A stretch of DNA of 64,000 nucleotides from the NCBI RefSeq assembly GCF_030818895.1, contig NZ_JAUTBA010000001.1, positions 1,054,001 to 1,118,000 on the forward strand, in the 5' to 3' direction. The position numbers were made by a program, and so were the translations under genes. Position 1 is the first letter of the stretch, and each line of letters begins with the position of its first letter. This document shows, piece by piece, positions 1 through 7,121 of the stretch. Origin of the DNA: Sphingobacterium zeae. Its GTDB lineage: Bacteria; Bacteroidota; Bacteroidia; Sphingobacteriales; Sphingobacteriaceae. The notes beneath the pieces are model-generated. The model was not told the origin of the DNA. It was given only the letters and a program-made list of their open reading frames with translations, and ran no database searches.

Positions 1-70
1 CTTTATTACAAGCTGTAAAAAGAATGCCTAGACACAAAAACGCCATTAAAAATTTTGTGATATTTTTCAT
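1..70 (-). CDS. Lipoprotein, N-terminal fragment (cut by window edge)
   Basis: The reverse strand opens with ATG at 70 and stays open to the window edge, giving MKNITKFLMAFLCLGILFTA followed by CNK. This is a classic lipoprotein signal peptide: a basic start, a hydrophobic core and the lipobox LFTA-C with the lipidated Cys at residue 21. Only 23 residues are visible, so the function cannot be named. It lies 74 nt downstream of the thioredoxin-fold gene on the same strand and may be the last visible member of that minus-strand island. Confidence 0.7.
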   Translation of the reverse strand, partial: MKNITKFLMAFLCLGILFTACNK

Positions 71-144
71 AATTTCTTAAAGTGTGTATTAATTATAAAA
101 CTCAAAACGCAGGCTGGACAAACTTCGCTACATCAAATGTTAAA

Positions 145-612
145 TTATTCTAAAAAAGCATATAACTCTTTTGAATTCAAGTATTTTTGTCGTATGCTTT
201 TTAGATGAAATTTAGAGTCCAGCCTTAAAATACTCGGAAAGACAAACTGTTTTCCCTGCAGTAATTGTACTGCTAATGGATGGTATTTCCCTACTTTCTT
301 TTTTCTGCTCAGTGACTTCCATATGCTGTTGTCGAAAACAATCTCTTCGGTAGATTCGGCATCGTACTTCACCGCATAGTAACGCTGGTTAATTAATTCA
401 ATAATTTCTCTTTTTGTAAAGATTTCTTGCTCCATTTTTCTGCAGTAGCTACACCAATCGGTATGGATGAAAAGCAGTGTTTCCCTTGGCTCAACAGCAA
501 GTAAAGAATCAAGCTGTTCGAAGCTGATCCAATTAATCCGCTCTTGCCCAAAGTGACAGAGCGGATAAAATAGCATCATCGACATAACGTATATTTTCCT
601 GATATGCTTCAT
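145..612 (-). CDS. Exported thioredoxin-fold protein (CxxC)
   Basis: A 155-residue protein with a short N-terminal hydrophobic stretch (about residues 8-20) that may be a signal peptide. A thioredoxin-like domain follows, with active site WCSYC (Cys54 and Cys57). The segment TLLFIHTDWCSYCRKME resembles the thioredoxin_7/DUF255-like group, in which a periplasmic CxxC reduces or isomerises disulfides. A likely cis-Pro region is FVFPSILRLD near the C-terminus. The start lies 17 nt beyond the end of the TonB-dependent receptor gene, so the two are probably co-transcribed. That receptor has a CxxC in its plug, which makes it a possible client (inference). The fold is confident; the physiological partner is not. 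Confidence 0.75.
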   Translation of the reverse strand: MKHIRKIYVMSMMLFYPLCHFGQERINWISFEQLDSLLAVEPRETLLFIHTDWCSYCRKMEQEIFTKREIIELINQRYYAVKYDAESTEEIVFDNSIWKSLSRKKKVGKYHPLAVQLLQGKQFVFPSILRLDSKFHLKSIRQKYLNSKELYAFLE

Positions 613-629
613 AGATCAGTTATTGTATT

Positions 630-2966
630 TTAATGGAAATGGCCAACGCGCAAGCCAAAGGTAAATGTCCGAGGACGAGTCGGACCATAGATATAGTCTG
701 AATCTCTCAATGGTCCCTTGTCAAAATCTTTCTGAAAAGCATTGAACATGTTTTGTATACCGCCGAAAATTTCAATACTAAAATCTTTATGTATGGGTAA
801 GGTATAACCCAGCCGCAGATTTAACTCGACGAAGTCGCGCGCATTTTTCAAGGTCATCATATCGTTTTGGATATGAGGAACAATCATCTTTCCAGTGTAG
901 ACTCCGGTCAGATCGATTGCAAATTGTTTGGTCGCCTTTAAATTGCTATTCATATAGCCATAAATATTGGGTGTACGGACGTATTTCTTGGTCAGGATGT
1001 CCTGTCCGTCTTCCTTTCCCTCGTAGATAAGTTGATCTCTTTTATAGCGAGAGCGCTGAATGGTCCCACCGGTTTGGATAGAAAACCAAGATGATGGTGC
1101 AATATTGATCTCAATATTAGAGCCATATACCCGGGCACCATCACCGTTTTGCATCTCCTGGATGATCAATCCGTCTTTTTCTGATGCCATGACATTGACA
1201 AATTGATTGTTTAGATCCGTATAAAACCCCTCCACAAGCAGACTCGTCTGTACATTTCCAAAATTTTTGTTGTAGCTAAAGGAACCTGTATACGCATTGG
1301 AATACTCTGTTTTTAGATTTTCACCAATCAACACAAATACTTGATTTCCACCAATGGAAGTGACATGCATATCCTCGTTAAATGCCTGGGGCGCACGGAA
1401 ACCGCGGGCATAGCCCCCTCTAAATTGAAGGTCCTTGGTGATATCATATAAGATTGTCAACCGTGGGCTAAAAGTGCCAAAACGCTGATATGAGTTTCGG
1501 TCTATACCTGCAAGACTGTATTTGCCATCGACATAGGTATAATCGTATCGGGCTCCGATCAAGGTTTTAAAATTACTTAAAGGCTTCCATTCGTATTGGG
1601 CATAACTGCCTAATCCTCTGTTTTGCTGATCAATGGTTCGTTTGTACCCCGGTATGTCGTCTTGGGTATCGTTGTACGAGAATTCCACTCCGGCGGTAAA
1701 TACATCGCGTTCAAAGTTGTAGGTATACTGTCCCCCTGCAACCAGCGCGATATCATTTGTCTTTCCGTATGCATTGGCAGCTAATGTGCTGTCTGCGAGT
1801 GTTGCTCCGCCCCCTAGGCCGCCATAGTAGCTGTCACGAACGGTTTTCTGTACAGAGCCGTAAAGCGACATTTTTTGCTTGTAATCGCTAGAGTAATGAT
1901 CGTAGGTGATTCCGCCAACAAGCGAACTGGTTTCCAATTGTTCTGTGATTTGCGTCAAGTGGGGTACTTTATCAAGCTGATCACCACCGCGACGGAACTC
2001 ATTCACTGTACTAAAATCTACGGTTATCTTATCTAGATCACTCGGTTTGTAAAATATTTTTGTGCCAAAAGTAGTGTTTCGAAGTTTGGTCATTTCCGAA
2101 AAACCATCTCCATTAGCATCATATGCTTCCCGATTGCGGTGCATGCCGTAGAACGTCGCACCTCTCTTGAGGTCTTCCGCAACCGTCGAGGTGTTAAAAT
2201 CAACTGTATTGTCCCAGCTTCTGCCACCTATGAGTGAGTTGGTTGATTTTACCTGCCAGTCATTTTCTACCGGATCTTTTGTAATAATATTGATTGTCCC
2301 AGCAATGGCATTGGCGCCAAATAATGCCGAACCGCCACTTCGTACGACCTCAATACGATCGATCATACTGGTGGGAATCTGGTCTAATCCATATACACTA
2401 TTCAATGCGGAGAATACGCCTCTGCTATTGATCAATATTTGTGAATAGGGACCTTCGAGACCATTCAACCGGACTTGTGAAAAACCGCAATTCTGGCAAT
2501 TGTTCTCTACGCGTACCCCCGGCTGATAATTCAGTGTTTCAGACATGGCGACAGATTGTGTCGCATTAAATAATTTGGGGCCTATTACATTGACAACTAC
2601 CGGAGCATCCTTTCGTTTGACGCCGTAACGTGTAGCAGAAACAACAACCTCATCCAAATTGAGGTTGTCTTCCTCAAGTTGAATATGTAATGGAGCCTTT
2701 AGCGTATCAAGGGAGATAAGCTTGCTGATTGAGCGGTAGCCTACTGCAGATATATTTAATGTTACTTTTTGCATCGGTATAACAGACAACTTGAAGTAGC
2801 CCGCTGTATCAGATGTAGTCGCAAGCTTGCTGTTTTTTAAGGTCAGTGTGCCAGAGGGAACTGCTTCATGGTTTTTATTGAATAAATAGCCTTCAAGTTT
2901 CGATTGGGCATATATAGTGGATGTACCCGCCAGTAATAAGGCGAATAAAGTGTATTGCTTTAGCAT
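630..2966 (-). CDS. TonB-dependent outer-membrane receptor
   Basis: A 778-residue receptor that would carry a ligand across the outer membrane using TonB energy. It starts with a signal peptide ending near IYAQ (about residue 21), then a carboxypeptidase-regulatory-like beta domain (about 25-100). The plug (about 110-230) contains ENNCQNCGFSQVRLNG and ends in GSALFGANAIAGTINIITK. The rest is a 22-strand beta-barrel, closing with the usual aromatic C-terminus (FTFGLRVGHFH). Unlike the three SusC proteins here it is short, has no SusD partner, and resembles the CirA/BtuB-like siderophore, cobalamin or metal receptors. The two plug cysteines are unusual for a barrel protein. Neighbours are a His-rich exported protein upstream and a CxxC redox protein downstream, which suggests metal or metal-chelate uptake, but the substrate is not proven. 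Confidence 0.88.
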   Translation of the reverse strand: MLKQYTLFALLLAGTSTIYAQSKLEGYLFNKNHEAVPSGTLTLKNSKLATTSDTAGYFKLSVIPMQKVTLNISAVGYRSISKLISLDTLKAPLHIQLEEDNLNLDEVVVSATRYGVKRKDAPVVVNVIGPKLFNATQSVAMSETLNYQPGVRVENNCQNCGFSQVRLNGLEGPYSQILINSRGVFSALNSVYGLDQIPTSMIDRIEVVRSGGSALFGANAIAGTINIITKDPVENDWQVKSTNSLIGGRSWDNTVDFNTSTVAEDLKRGATFYGMHRNREAYDANGDGFSEMTKLRNTTFGTKIFYKPSDLDKITVDFSTVNEFRRGGDQLDKVPHLTQITEQLETSSLVGGITYDHYSSDYKQKMSLYGSVQKTVRDSYYGGLGGGATLADSTLAANAYGKTNDIALVAGGQYTYNFERDVFTAGVEFSYNDTQDDIPGYKRTIDQQNRGLGSYAQYEWKPLSNFKTLIGARYDYTYVDGKYSLAGIDRNSYQRFGTFSPRLTILYDITKDLQFRGGYARGFRAPQAFNEDMHVTSIGGNQVFVLIGENLKTEYSNAYTGSFSYNKNFGNVQTSLLVEGFYTDLNNQFVNVMASEKDGLIIQEMQNGDGARVYGSNIEINIAPSSWFSIQTGGTIQRSRYKRDQLIYEGKEDGQDILTKKYVRTPNIYGYMNSNLKATKQFAIDLTGVYTGKMIVPHIQNDMMTLKNARDFVELNLRLGYTLPIHKDFSIEIFGGIQNMFNAFQKDFDKGPLRDSDYIYGPTRPRTFTFGLRVGHFH

Positions 2967-3333
2967 AGTAATTTTATAAAAATTTTAAAAATACAAGCCT
3001 CATATCCCATTGTCTATAGCGTGCTATGAACAGCAATCAAGGTATTGAATACGGATAAGAAACAAGAAATAACTTGTCCTTAAGCAAGGCTATTGTACCA
3101 AGGAGTTCATTGAAACCACTGTAAGGTAGTCCGACGAAGGGTGTCGCCTTGGCATCAACGACAATGCTCGAAAAGGAGGCCAAAAAGAAATTGTATCAAA
3201 GACGCCGTACCGATATGGGCATTTCGTGGTATAGCAATCTGTTATTGGACGCTTATAGCCTGTTTCGCTTATTTGCGTCGAGTACTGCTATTCCAGACCA
3301 CTGGTTTTCGAAATCTTTAATGTTGGTTTTATA
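2967..3333. other. Intergenic region, possible relic coding sequence
   Basis: About 370 nt lie between the receptor start and the end of the small exported gene. No clear promoter match is visible; a TATTTTTA box sits on the minus strand at 2986-2993. One minus-strand frame reads protein-like from about 3190 to a TGA near 3043 (ending LFLVSYPYSIP), interrupted upstream by in-frame stops. The plus strand has a 70-codon ORF at 3149-3361 that runs into the 3' end of the neighbouring gene and looks spurious. It may be a decayed gene or plain spacer. Confidence 0.3.
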
Positions 3334-3690
3334 CTATGCTGGGGGGCCACGTAAATGGTAATGATCGATCGTTGTGGTGATCGCCTCCGGACAAAATGAA
3401 TTATAATGTTCTTCTTTTACTTCACGCGGAATAGGAAATTCAAGGACGGTAAATTCGGTTTGTACGTAGGTGTTGTGGTAGATGACATTCAGGTATTCGA
3501 TTTGGTCATCTGTTTCTTGGGGCTTTTGTTTCTTGGTAAAATCATAAGGGTGGGTGTGCATGACAATTTCACCTGTAGATTTTACCTCTTTGTGCATAAA
3601 AACAACACCTGAAATAATAATCAGCGACATTAACACCAATTGGCATAATGCGATAAGCTGACGTGGACTTCTGGTTGTTTTTCGGTACAT
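3334..3690 (-). CDS. Small His-rich exported protein
   Basis: 118 residues. A hydrophobic segment at about residues 13-32 could be an uncleaved anchor or signal sequence. The rest is a small extracytoplasmic domain rich in histidine: MHTHPYDF, NVIYHNTY, and a C-terminal DHYHLRGPP. No named family is recognised with certainty. It lies upstream of the TonB-dependent receptor on the same strand, and His clusters next to such a receptor suggest a metal-binding accessory (inference). The ATG follows directly after the terminator hairpin of the pan genes and has a TAATTTTG -7 element just upstream. The last codons read through a run of six C, so the exact C-terminus is sensitive to a sequencing or slippage error. 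Confidence 0.6.
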   Translation of the reverse strand: MYRKTTRSPRQLIALCQLVLMSLIIISGVVFMHKEVKSTGEIVMHTHPYDFTKKQKPQETDDQIEYLNVIYHNTYVQTEFTVLEFPIPREVKEEHYNSFCPEAITTTIDHYHLRGPPA

Positions 3691-3721
3691 AAAAAAGCGT
3701 TACTTTTTTAGGGTAACGCTT
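3691..3721 (-). terminator. Rho-independent terminator of the pan genes, abutting the next start codon
   Basis: On the minus strand AAGCGTTAC pairs with GTAACGCTT (3721-3713 with 3703-3695), loop of 9 nt, followed by a run of T that merges into the ATG at 3690. It is about 100 nt past the panD stop and is a good terminator for panC-panD transcripts. Confidence 0.7.
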
Positions 3722-3729
3722 CAAAATTA
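3722..3729 (-). promoter_or_regulatory. -7 element TAATTTTG for the His-rich protein gene
   Basis: A perfect TAnnTTTG on the minus strand directly before the terminator hairpin. Initiation 5-7 nt downstream would fall inside the 5' arm of the hairpin, so transcripts started here would not form the full terminator. The -33 element is weak. Confidence 0.45.
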
Positions 3730-3824
3730 CGATTTTATTTTATCAGTATAGGGCTGTATGGATTAAAAAATATTAAGTATGTCTATTTTTGATACTTTAA
3801 TGTTCTCTTTTCCTTACATCCATA

Positions 3825-4175
3825 CTATTTAATCAGATGATTGTTGTCGTCTGGAAATACAAGCGAGGGTTGAAATTGTTTGGCTTCTTCAAAATCCATG
3901 GTCGCATAGGAAATGATGATGACGATATCGCCAACTTGAACCAGGCGTGCCGCAGCACCATTCAAACAAATTGTTCCCGAACCGCGTTGGCCAGGGATAA
4001 CGTATGTCTCAAAGCGTGCTCCATTGTTATTGTTTACGATTTGAACTTTCTCGTTAGCGATGATATTTGCGGCATCCATCAAATCTTCATCTATTGTGAT
4101 ACTACCCACATAATTCAATTCCGCTTGTGTGACCTTAACGCGGTGAATCTTGGATTTCATTACTTCTATTACCAT
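3825..4175 (-). CDS. panD: Aspartate 1-decarboxylase
   Basis: PanD converts L-aspartate to beta-alanine for pantothenate and CoA synthesis in the cytoplasm. The 116-residue proenzyme has the self-cleavage site YVGS (Gly24-Ser25) in [10 protein letters not shown]; Ser25 becomes the pyruvoyl cofactor. The preceding [14 protein letters not shown] and the later [17 protein letters not shown] with IISYATM are typical of the family, and the length is normal. It lies 44 nt downstream of panC, which uses its product. It also has its own -7 element TAACTTTG ending 4 nt before the ATG, so it can probably be made from a leaderless transcript. An internal start at Met6 is the alternative. Confidence 0.97.
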   Translation of the reverse strand: MVIEVMKSKIHRVKVTQAELNYVGSITIDEDLMDAANIIANEKVQIVNNNNGARFETYVIPGQRGSGTICLNGAAARLVQVGDIVIIISYATMDFEEAKQFQPSLVFPDDNNHLIK

Positions 4176-4179
4176 GGCG

Positions 4180-4187
4180 CAAAGTTA
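4180..4187 (-). promoter_or_regulatory. panD -7 promoter element
   Basis: TAACTTTG on the minus strand matches TAnnTTTG exactly and ends 4 nt before the panD ATG. TTT lies 19 nt further upstream as a -33 candidate. The start point would fall at or next to the ATG. Confidence 0.55.
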
Positions 4188-4219
4188 GGGCTTTCTACTG
4201 AATTTGAAAGATTTGTCAA

Positions 4220-5080
4220 TTAATTTGACAAATTATTCAGAATCATATTATCGATCAGACGGACGCCCTCAACCCAGGCCGTGACGAGGGCAACATGTTG
4301 TTTGCTGAAATCGATGTGATCGACCTCCTTTAAGCTGGTACTTTCACATATGGCAAAGTATTCAACGCTCAGTCCATCTGTATCTGTTAAAATCTTCAGC
4401 GCTTGGTCTTTTACTTCCCGGAGTGCTATAGCATCATTGATGTGGTCTTTTACGTATGTCAAGGAACGTGAAAGGGCCAACGCTATTCTTTTTCCTTCTT
4501 CACTTAATCGCATGTTTCTGGAGCTCAAAGCTAGACCATCTAGATCTCTGATGATGGGACATATCGCCAATTGAATAGGTAGATCCTTCATTTCAATCAT
4601 GCGTTTAATAACCATGACCTGCTGAAAGTCTTTTTGTCCGAAACAGGCAACATGCGGTTGTACTAATGTAAATAATTTATAGACGACTTGAGTGACGCCC
4701 TGAAAATGCCCTGGACGTTTTTCCCCTTCCCAGATTTGATCCAGTTCGCCCAAATCGATATGCCAGTGTTCGTGTTTGTCGGGGTACATTTCGTCAACGG
4801 TTGGCAAGAAAAGAATATCACACCCCACAGATTCCAATAGTTTGATATCGTTCTCGATTGGGCGTGGATATTTCTCGAGATCTTTTGGGTCATTAAATTG
4901 CGTAGGATTTACAAAAATACTGCAGACGCGAATGTCGCTCAAAGGTTTTGCATAATTTAATAAGGATAAATGTCCTTCATGTAATGCCCCCATGGTCGGG
5001 ATTAGGGCGATTTTTTGATCGGTTTTTCGTGCTTCTTGCAGGTATGCTTGGAGAGAGGCTTTCGTTTTGAAAATTTCCAC
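4220..5080 (-). CDS. panC: Pantoate--beta-alanine ligase
   Basis: PanC condenses pantoate with beta-alanine using ATP to give pantothenate. Visible motifs are the nucleotide-binding PTMGALHEGH (a HIGH-type motif), SIFVNPTQF, FGQKDFQQ and the later ALSSRN with conserved Ser and Arg. Start choice: an ATG at 5113 gives 11 extra residues (MQLCPQKLNSK), but a CAACTTTG -7 element with a TTT 20 nt upstream lies over that ATG. The GTG at 5080, which begins VEIFKT as PanC proteins usually do, is therefore preferred. It is followed by panD on the same strand. A divergent gene for a glycogen-synthase-like protein starts 148 nt upstream. Confidence 0.95.
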   Translation of the reverse strand: MEIFKTKASLQAYLQEARKTDQKIALIPTMGALHEGHLSLLNYAKPLSDIRVCSIFVNPTQFNDPKDLEKYPRPIENDIKLLESVGCDILFLPTVDEMYPDKHEHWHIDLGELDQIWEGEKRPGHFQGVTQVVYKLFTLVQPHVACFGQKDFQQVMVIKRMIEMKDLPIQLAICPIIRDLDGLALSSRNMRLSEEGKRIALALSRSLTYVKDHINDAIALREVKDQALKILTDTDGLSVEYFAICESTSLKEVDHIDFSKQHVALVTAWVEGVRLIDNMILNNLSN

Positions 5081-5150
5081 TTTGCTATTTAGTTTTTGTG
5101 GGCAAAGTTGCATATAATTTTGGGAATATAAAACGATGATTAATAGTAAA

Positions 5151-5181
5151 TTGCATAGTAAGTATTTTTTTCGTACCTTTG
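5151..5181 (+). promoter_or_regulatory. Promoter for the glycogen-synthase-like gene
   Basis: TTG at 5151-5153, a 20-nt spacer, and TACCTTTG at 5174-5181 form an excellent Bacteroidota-type promoter. Transcription would begin near 5188, leaving a leader of about 40 nt before the ATG at 5228. Confidence 0.65.
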
Positions 5182-5227
5182 TAGACCGATTTTACTGTTC
5201 GAAAATAATAAATAAAAATAACTGGAG

Positions 5228-6046
5228 ATGGCAAAAACGAAGATATTGTTTATTACTCACGAGATGTCGCCTTTCCTCGAATTAACTAAAATTTCTGAAA
5301 TCACACGTCAACTTCCGCAAGCGATGCAAGAAAAGGGTTTTGAGATCCGGATCTTAATGCCGCGTTTTGGGAATATCAATGAGCGTAGAAATAGATTACA
5401 TGAGGTTATTCGTCTTTCAGGCCTGAACATTGTTGTGGATAATAATGATAATCCGCTAATTATTAAAGTTGCTTCATTACCTGCGGCCCGGATGCAGGTG
5501 TATTTCTTGGATAATGAAGACTACTTTCAGCGTAAAAAAGTTTTTAGTGATGAGCATGGCGAGTTCTTTGCAGACAACAATGAGCGTTCGGTGTTCTTCT
5601 GTAAAGGAGCGTTGGAAACTGTGAAGAAATTAGGTTGGTCCCCAGATGTAGTGCACTGTCATGGATGGTTCTCTGCGTTGGTACCGGCGTATGTCAAGAC
5701 GACTTATAAAGACGATCCGACATTCAAGGATGCAAAAGTAATGTACTCTTTGTTCAATGAAGAGTTTAAAAGTACACTAGGTACGAAGTATGCGGAAATG
5801 GCACCAGAGGGTTCATTCAAAGCTGAGGATGCGCAGGTGTACGGTGATGGTAGCTATGAGGCTATCTATAAAGGTGCTTTGCATTTTACCGATATGGTCG
5901 TTGTTGCGGATCAAAATGTCAATACCGAAATAGTTGATTTTGCAAGATCAAAAGATATTCAGGTTTTTGAGCCCAACGGCGATCAAGACTATGATGCCTT
6001 TGGAGAAGTATATGATCAATTTGCGCCGGAAGAAGTAGAAGCGTAG
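5228..6046 (+). CDS. Glycogen/starch synthase-like protein, GT5 N-terminal domain only
   Basis: 272 residues matching only the N-terminal Rossmann-like domain of GT5 glycogen/starch synthases. It begins KILFITHEMSPFLELTKISE and continues with FEIRILMPRFG, a VYFLDNEDYFQR segment and DVVHCHGWFSALVPAY. A full glycogen synthase has about 470 residues or more; the C-terminal domain that completes the nucleotide-sugar site is missing, and the usual KTGGLGDV loop reads LTKISEIT. It is therefore probably not a normal synthase and may be regulatory or have a different activity. From general knowledge, short proteins of this kind sit beside panC in many Bacteroidota. It is divergent from panC, has its own promoter and ends at a strong terminator. 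Confidence 0.8.
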   Translation: MAKTKILFITHEMSPFLELTKISEITRQLPQAMQEKGFEIRILMPRFGNINERRNRLHEVIRLSGLNIVVDNNDNPLIIKVASLPAARMQVYFLDNEDYFQRKKVFSDEHGEFFADNNERSVFFCKGALETVKKLGWSPDVVHCHGWFSALVPAYVKTTYKDDPTFKDAKVMYSLFNEEFKSTLGTKYAEMAPEGSFKAEDAQVYGDGSYEAIYKGALHFTDMVVVADQNVNTEIVDFARSKDIQVFEPNGDQDYDAFGEVYDQFAPEEVEA

Positions 6047-6078
6047 GCTGTACTTTTTGAAGCGTTTCAAAAAACAAT

Positions 6079-6113
6079 AAAAAAAGGTTATTTCAAAAAA
6101 TAGCCTTTTTTTA
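6079..6113 (+). terminator. Terminator after the GT5-domain gene
   Basis: AAAAAAGGTTATTT pairs with AAATAGCCTTTTTT around a short loop (one G-T pair), followed by a T run. It begins 33 nt past the stop codon. Confidence 0.85.
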
Positions 6114-6404
6114 TTACGCAGGTTTTCATTAAGTCGAATTGCTATTTGAGTGACTTTCTTCGCAATGCCTCCTCCCTAAATCATTTGTAACAATAAATAT
6201 AGCTGCGAATTGTTATCTTCGCAATAATCTGTCATTAGGTTTGTATGTTGATACGTGGAGATCTCGGAGAAGATGTCCTAAGTTTGATTTATAGCGGCGC
6301 TGGGCGGTTGTAATAGCTTATATTGACTTTGTTTTAAAGATATATAAATCGAGTGTCTCGGAATATTTTAAATAGGAGTAGACACCATAGTTATAATTAT
6401 TGTC
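6114..6404 (+). other. Intergenic region upstream of ispF
   Basis: Non-coding apart from a TAGGTTTG box at 6236-6243, a perfect -7 match with a poorly spaced TTG about 23 nt upstream. A 22-codon ORF (6245-6313) begins 1 nt later but shows no coding character. I see no riboswitch or repeat here. Confidence 0.35.
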
Positions 6405-6884
6405 ATGAAAATTAAGGTAGGATTTGGATTTGATGTCCATCAGATGAAAGAGGGTCATCCCTTTATTGTTGGAGGTGTTCAATTGGAGCACCATGCTGGG
6501 GCCTTTGGCCATTCTGATGCAGATGTATTGGTGCATGCGATATGTGATGCCATTTTGGGGGCAGCAAATTTAGAAGATATTGGCTACCACTTTCCAAACA
6601 CAGATATGCGCTGGAAAGGTATCAGTAGCTTATTGTTACTGAAAGAATGTATGGCGCTGATTGCTGCGAAGGGATATACGCTTGGCAATATTGATGCGAT
6701 GCTGTGCCTGGAAGCTCCTAAGATCAAACCTTATATCCCGCAGATGAAAGTTAAATTGGCTGAAGCCACTGGTTTGGATATCGATGATATTTCCATTAAA
6801 GCAACGACAAATGAAACCATGGGATTTATCGGCCGTCAGGAAGGGGCCGTTGCCTATGCGGTTTGCTTGATCGAACGGGCGTAG
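6405..6884 (+). CDS. ispF: 2-C-methyl-D-erythritol 2,4-cyclodiphosphate synthase
   Basis: IspF cyclises CDP-methylerythritol 2-phosphate to MEcPP with release of CMP, in the non-mevalonate isoprenoid pathway. The 159-residue length is normal for the trimeric enzyme. Zinc ligands are visible as Asp10 and His12 (GFGFDVH) and His44 (SDADVLVHA). The substrate-binding FGHSDADV and the C-terminal KATTNETMGFIGRQEG, characteristic of the family, are intact. It stands alone on the plus strand, with long spacers on both sides, and the next gene has its own promoter. Confidence 0.97.
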   Translation: MKIKVGFGFDVHQMKEGHPFIVGGVQLEHHAGAFGHSDADVLVHAICDAILGAANLEDIGYHFPNTDMRWKGISSLLLLKECMALIAAKGYTLGNIDAMLCLEAPKIKPYIPQMKVKLAEATGLDIDDISIKATTNETMGFIGRQEGAVAYAVCLIERA

Positions 6885-6914
6885 TTCTGCTCAATATTTT
6901 TCGCGTTTAAATTC

Positions 6915-6944
6915 TTGCTTTTGGTACAATTAGTAATACCTTTG
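6915..6944 (+). promoter_or_regulatory. Promoter for the penicillin-binding protein gene
   Basis: TTG at 6915-6917, a 19-nt spacer and TACCTTTG at 6937-6944. Transcription would start near 6951, leaving a long leader of about 170 nt before the ATG at 7122. Confidence 0.55.
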
Positions 6945-7121
6945 CCAAGTAAGGATTATTGGCACACTATCTGATAGAGTGAGCATTAATGTCTTAATTG
7001 AAGTCTACAAGGATCAAAATAATGCAGTATTCAAGTTTTAAAATAGCACAGTGTGTGTAAAATCTGAATACGCTGTGTGGTCTTAAATGAATAATATTTA
7101 CGTCTGAAATTTAGTGATTAG

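Noticed and set aside
3149..3361. 70-codon plus-strand ORF
   Set aside because: Starts at TTG, has no promoter, and its end is antisense to the conserved C-terminus of the His-rich protein.
6245..6313. 22-codon ORF after a TAGGTTTG box
   Set aside because: Too short, no similarity or coding pattern; the box has poor -33 spacing.
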